35,892 bases of DNA from Desulfobacteraceae bacterium. GTDB taxonomy: Bacteria; Desulfobacterota; Desulfobacteria; Desulfobacterales; Desulfosarcinaceae. Position 1 is the first letter of the stretch; each line of letters begins with the position of its first letter. This document shows, piece by piece, positions 34,710-35,892 of this stretch. The stretch lies in contig JAAERL010000060.1 in the NCBI GenBank assembly GCA_024230435.1, positions 1-35,892 of the forward strand, read 5' to 3'. Position numbers and translations under genes: made by a program. Under the pieces are notes generated by a model, which saw only the letters and a program-made list of their open reading frames with translations, was not told the origin of the DNA and did no database searches.

Positions 34710-35717
34710 TTAATCCGTCCGCGGCTCAGCGTAAAACCCATCGGGAGAAAGCTCGGGAAATAATTTTCCATCTTTGTCGAGATTAAAAAGATAGTAACGG
34801 ATTTCCGTGCACAGGTCGCAGTGGTTCAGGTAGGATTTCCTGTTCGGGATGTATCCCCAATTGCGGCAGGCAAAATTATAAAGCCCGCGAATACCTTTAA
34901 ATATCAGTTGTTCGAGCAAAAGGTATTTACCGGGATCCAACGGTTTTCCCAGCTCTTCCATTGGAAAGGCCAGCCCGGAACAAAGGCCTGGAATATAGTT
35001 GCCATACAGGTCGATGTGAAAATGAGTGGTATCGGAAAAAACCCGTGAGCAACTGGAGATACTGTCAACTAAAATGTGCTGTACCCGCTGCAACGGATAC
35101 ACCGGACGAAAGGTATCAAGGGCCCGGCCCCCCATATGAATCCAATACTTTTCGGGAATACTTTCCAGGTAATTGGGCCCGAAGACCTGTTCAAATTCGC
35201 TAAGACTATGAGTTTTATTTTCATCCAACCGGCTCAAATCGCCCGCAAATGAATCGACCCAGGGAAAAACCTTTACTCCGTTGCTACGGCAGGCATCAAT
35301 GACGCCTTTAACACGCGCATAGGGAATATGTTCATTGTGAAATGGGCTTATGGAAATTAAAAGTGTATGAACACCGGTTTTAAACAGATTCTTGATCACG
35401 GCCGAGGCATGGCCGGAATCCTTAAACCAGGCGCAATTAGTTTCAACATAGTCAATTGCCACTCCGGCTTCAACCGCGGCAGCCAAAACAGGCATAAGCT
35501 TTTTTGAATCCATCAGCGGTTCTCCTCCACCAATGTGAACCGCTTGACATCCAAACCGGCTAAGGCATTTGAAAATTTTATTAGCCCGTTTTTTATCGAG
35601 AAAGTTTTTGGATCTATGGGGACCCGAGTTGTAAAGACAATGCCCGCATTGTGATACACAGCTATAGTTAGTGATCACTCCGCCGGAGGAAAGGTTTTTT
35701 ATTAATAACTGGTTCAT
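34710..35717 (-). CDS. Radical SAM enzyme, unknown substrate
   Basis: 335 residues. The Fe-S cluster motif is Cys20-x3-Cys24-x2-Cys27 (YSCVSQCGHC), with VHIGGGEPLMD (SAM-binding GGEP) next, then DYVETNCAWF in the position of the TNG-like motif and a TLLISISPFHNEHIP strand. Additional Cys are seen at SISSCSR, PGLCSGL, NFACRNW and HCDLCTEIR near the C-terminus, the last pair suggesting an auxiliary cluster. The family is not one I can name, and it differs from the radical SAM gene at 26514. The AAAGATG sequence is a moderate ribosome binding site. A repeat A copy lies upstream, so it is the first gene of its transcript in this window. Confidence 0.82.
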   Translation of the reverse strand: MNQLLIKNLSSGGVITNYSCVSQCGHCLYNSGPHRSKNFLDKKRANKIFKCLSRFGCQAVHIGGGEPLMDSKKLMPVLAAAVEAGVAIDYVETNCAWFKDSGHASAVIKNLFKTGVHTLLISISPFHNEHIPYARVKGVIDACRSNGVKVFPWVDSFAGDLSRLDENKTHSLSEFEQVFGPNYLESIPEKYWIHMGGRALDTFRPVYPLQRVQHILVDSISSCSRVFSDTTHFHIDLYGNYIPGLCSGLAFPMEELGKPLDPGKYLLLEQLIFKGIRGLYNFACRNWGYIPNRKSYLNHCDLCTEIRYYLFNLDKDGKLFPELSPDGFYAEPRTD

Positions 35718-35753
35718 GGCTCAACATCTTTCACTTAACACAGATTCAGGTTC

Positions 35754-35892
35754 TAAGGCGATTTGCAGTTAAAGAATATACCATCTTGTATGTCTTTTTT
35801 CCCGTCTTGTGCGTTATGCCAAAGGTGCGAATACGTTAAGTATGCAAACTGATCAGCAAAACTTTGGCGCGCCTTGAATACGAAAAAAAATC
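35754..35892. repeat. Palindromic repeat A, copy truncated by window end
   Basis: It starts TAAGGCGATTTGCAG and carries the outer and inner arms in the same orientation as the copy at 1-139, including the central TGATCAGCAAAA insert of the long variant, then is cut by the window end at CGAAAAAAAATC. It is not identical to the start copy (CGTCTTGTGCG against CGTCTTCTGCG, plus the insert), so the two ends are different genomic copies. Confidence 0.85.

Noticed and set aside
1-35892. Circular replicon, because both ends carry the same repeat
   Set aside because: The two end copies differ by substitutions and by the central TGATCA insert, so they are separate genomic copies rather than an overlap.
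1-35892. CRISPR array, tRNA or rRNA genes
   Set aside because: No regularly spaced short repeats and no cloverleaf or rRNA-like sequence were seen on either strand.

Overview
The window looks like a chromosomal segment of a Gram-negative bacterium, most likely a Desulfobacterota/Desulfobacterales-type (former Deltaproteobacteria) organism. This rests on gene style (large hybrid sensor kinases, several radical SAM enzymes, secreted lipoproteins, small Cys-rich membrane proteins), moderate to low G+C, long gene-poor intergenic stretches and many decayed genes. It is inference; no rRNA, tRNA or other taxonomic marker is present. Both window ends lie inside copies of the same palindromic repeat, so the window is probably an assembly contig broken at repeats.

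Layout. 0-3.2 kb is sparse: a small secreted protein, a lone receiver domain and a DUF2165 pseudogene. 3.2-5.5 kb holds two IscB-type (IS200/IS605-like) elements in the same orientation, flanking a gene for an anchored sulfite-oxidase-fold (molybdopterin-binding-like) protein; the second element keeps a truncated iscB behind its omegaRNA (HEARO RNA). 5.6-7.8 kb is a hybrid histidine kinase. 7.8-9.0 kb is gene-poor and carries a composite repeat. 9.0-10.7 kb is a secreted protein of polysaccharide-lyase-like appearance. 10.9-13.6 kb is a minus-strand operon: NifS-type cysteine desulfurase, Gfo/Idh/MocA-like oxidoreductase, AroH chorismate mutase. 13.7-15.3 kb has small membrane and lipoprotein genes. 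15.5-18.9 kb holds a DUF4124-TraB/GumN protein and a second hybrid kinase. 18.9-19.6 kb is a methyltransferase pseudogene. 19.6-25.3 kb includes a secreted Trp-rich protein, pheA (chorismate mutase-prephenate dehydratase), a YgjP-like metallopeptidase, a third iscB-derived element, a MATE transporter and two CDP-alcohol phosphatidyltransferases. 25.6-35.7 kb has a HAD phosphatase, a radical SAM enzyme with a small upstream gene, a hotdog thioesterase, a radical SAM pseudogene, a tightly coupled RlaP-like nucleotidyltransferase/RecQ pair, an FG-GAP lipoprotein and another radical SAM enzyme.

The most striking system is the set of three iscB-derived elements. Each keeps an omegaRNA-like 5' region and the same right-end sequence. 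Two have lost almost all of iscB through what looks like the same deletion at a GTATT microhomology, which suggests a non-autonomous, omegaRNA-only mobile element moved in trans. The elements sit against gene boundaries and alter them: one supplies the stop codon of the metallopeptidase gene and an in-frame upstream extension of the MATE gene. A second layer is a family of 164-180 bp imperfect palindromes (repeat A) and a related palindrome (repeat B), spread through intergenic space, present at both window ends and in one place joined as a chimera.
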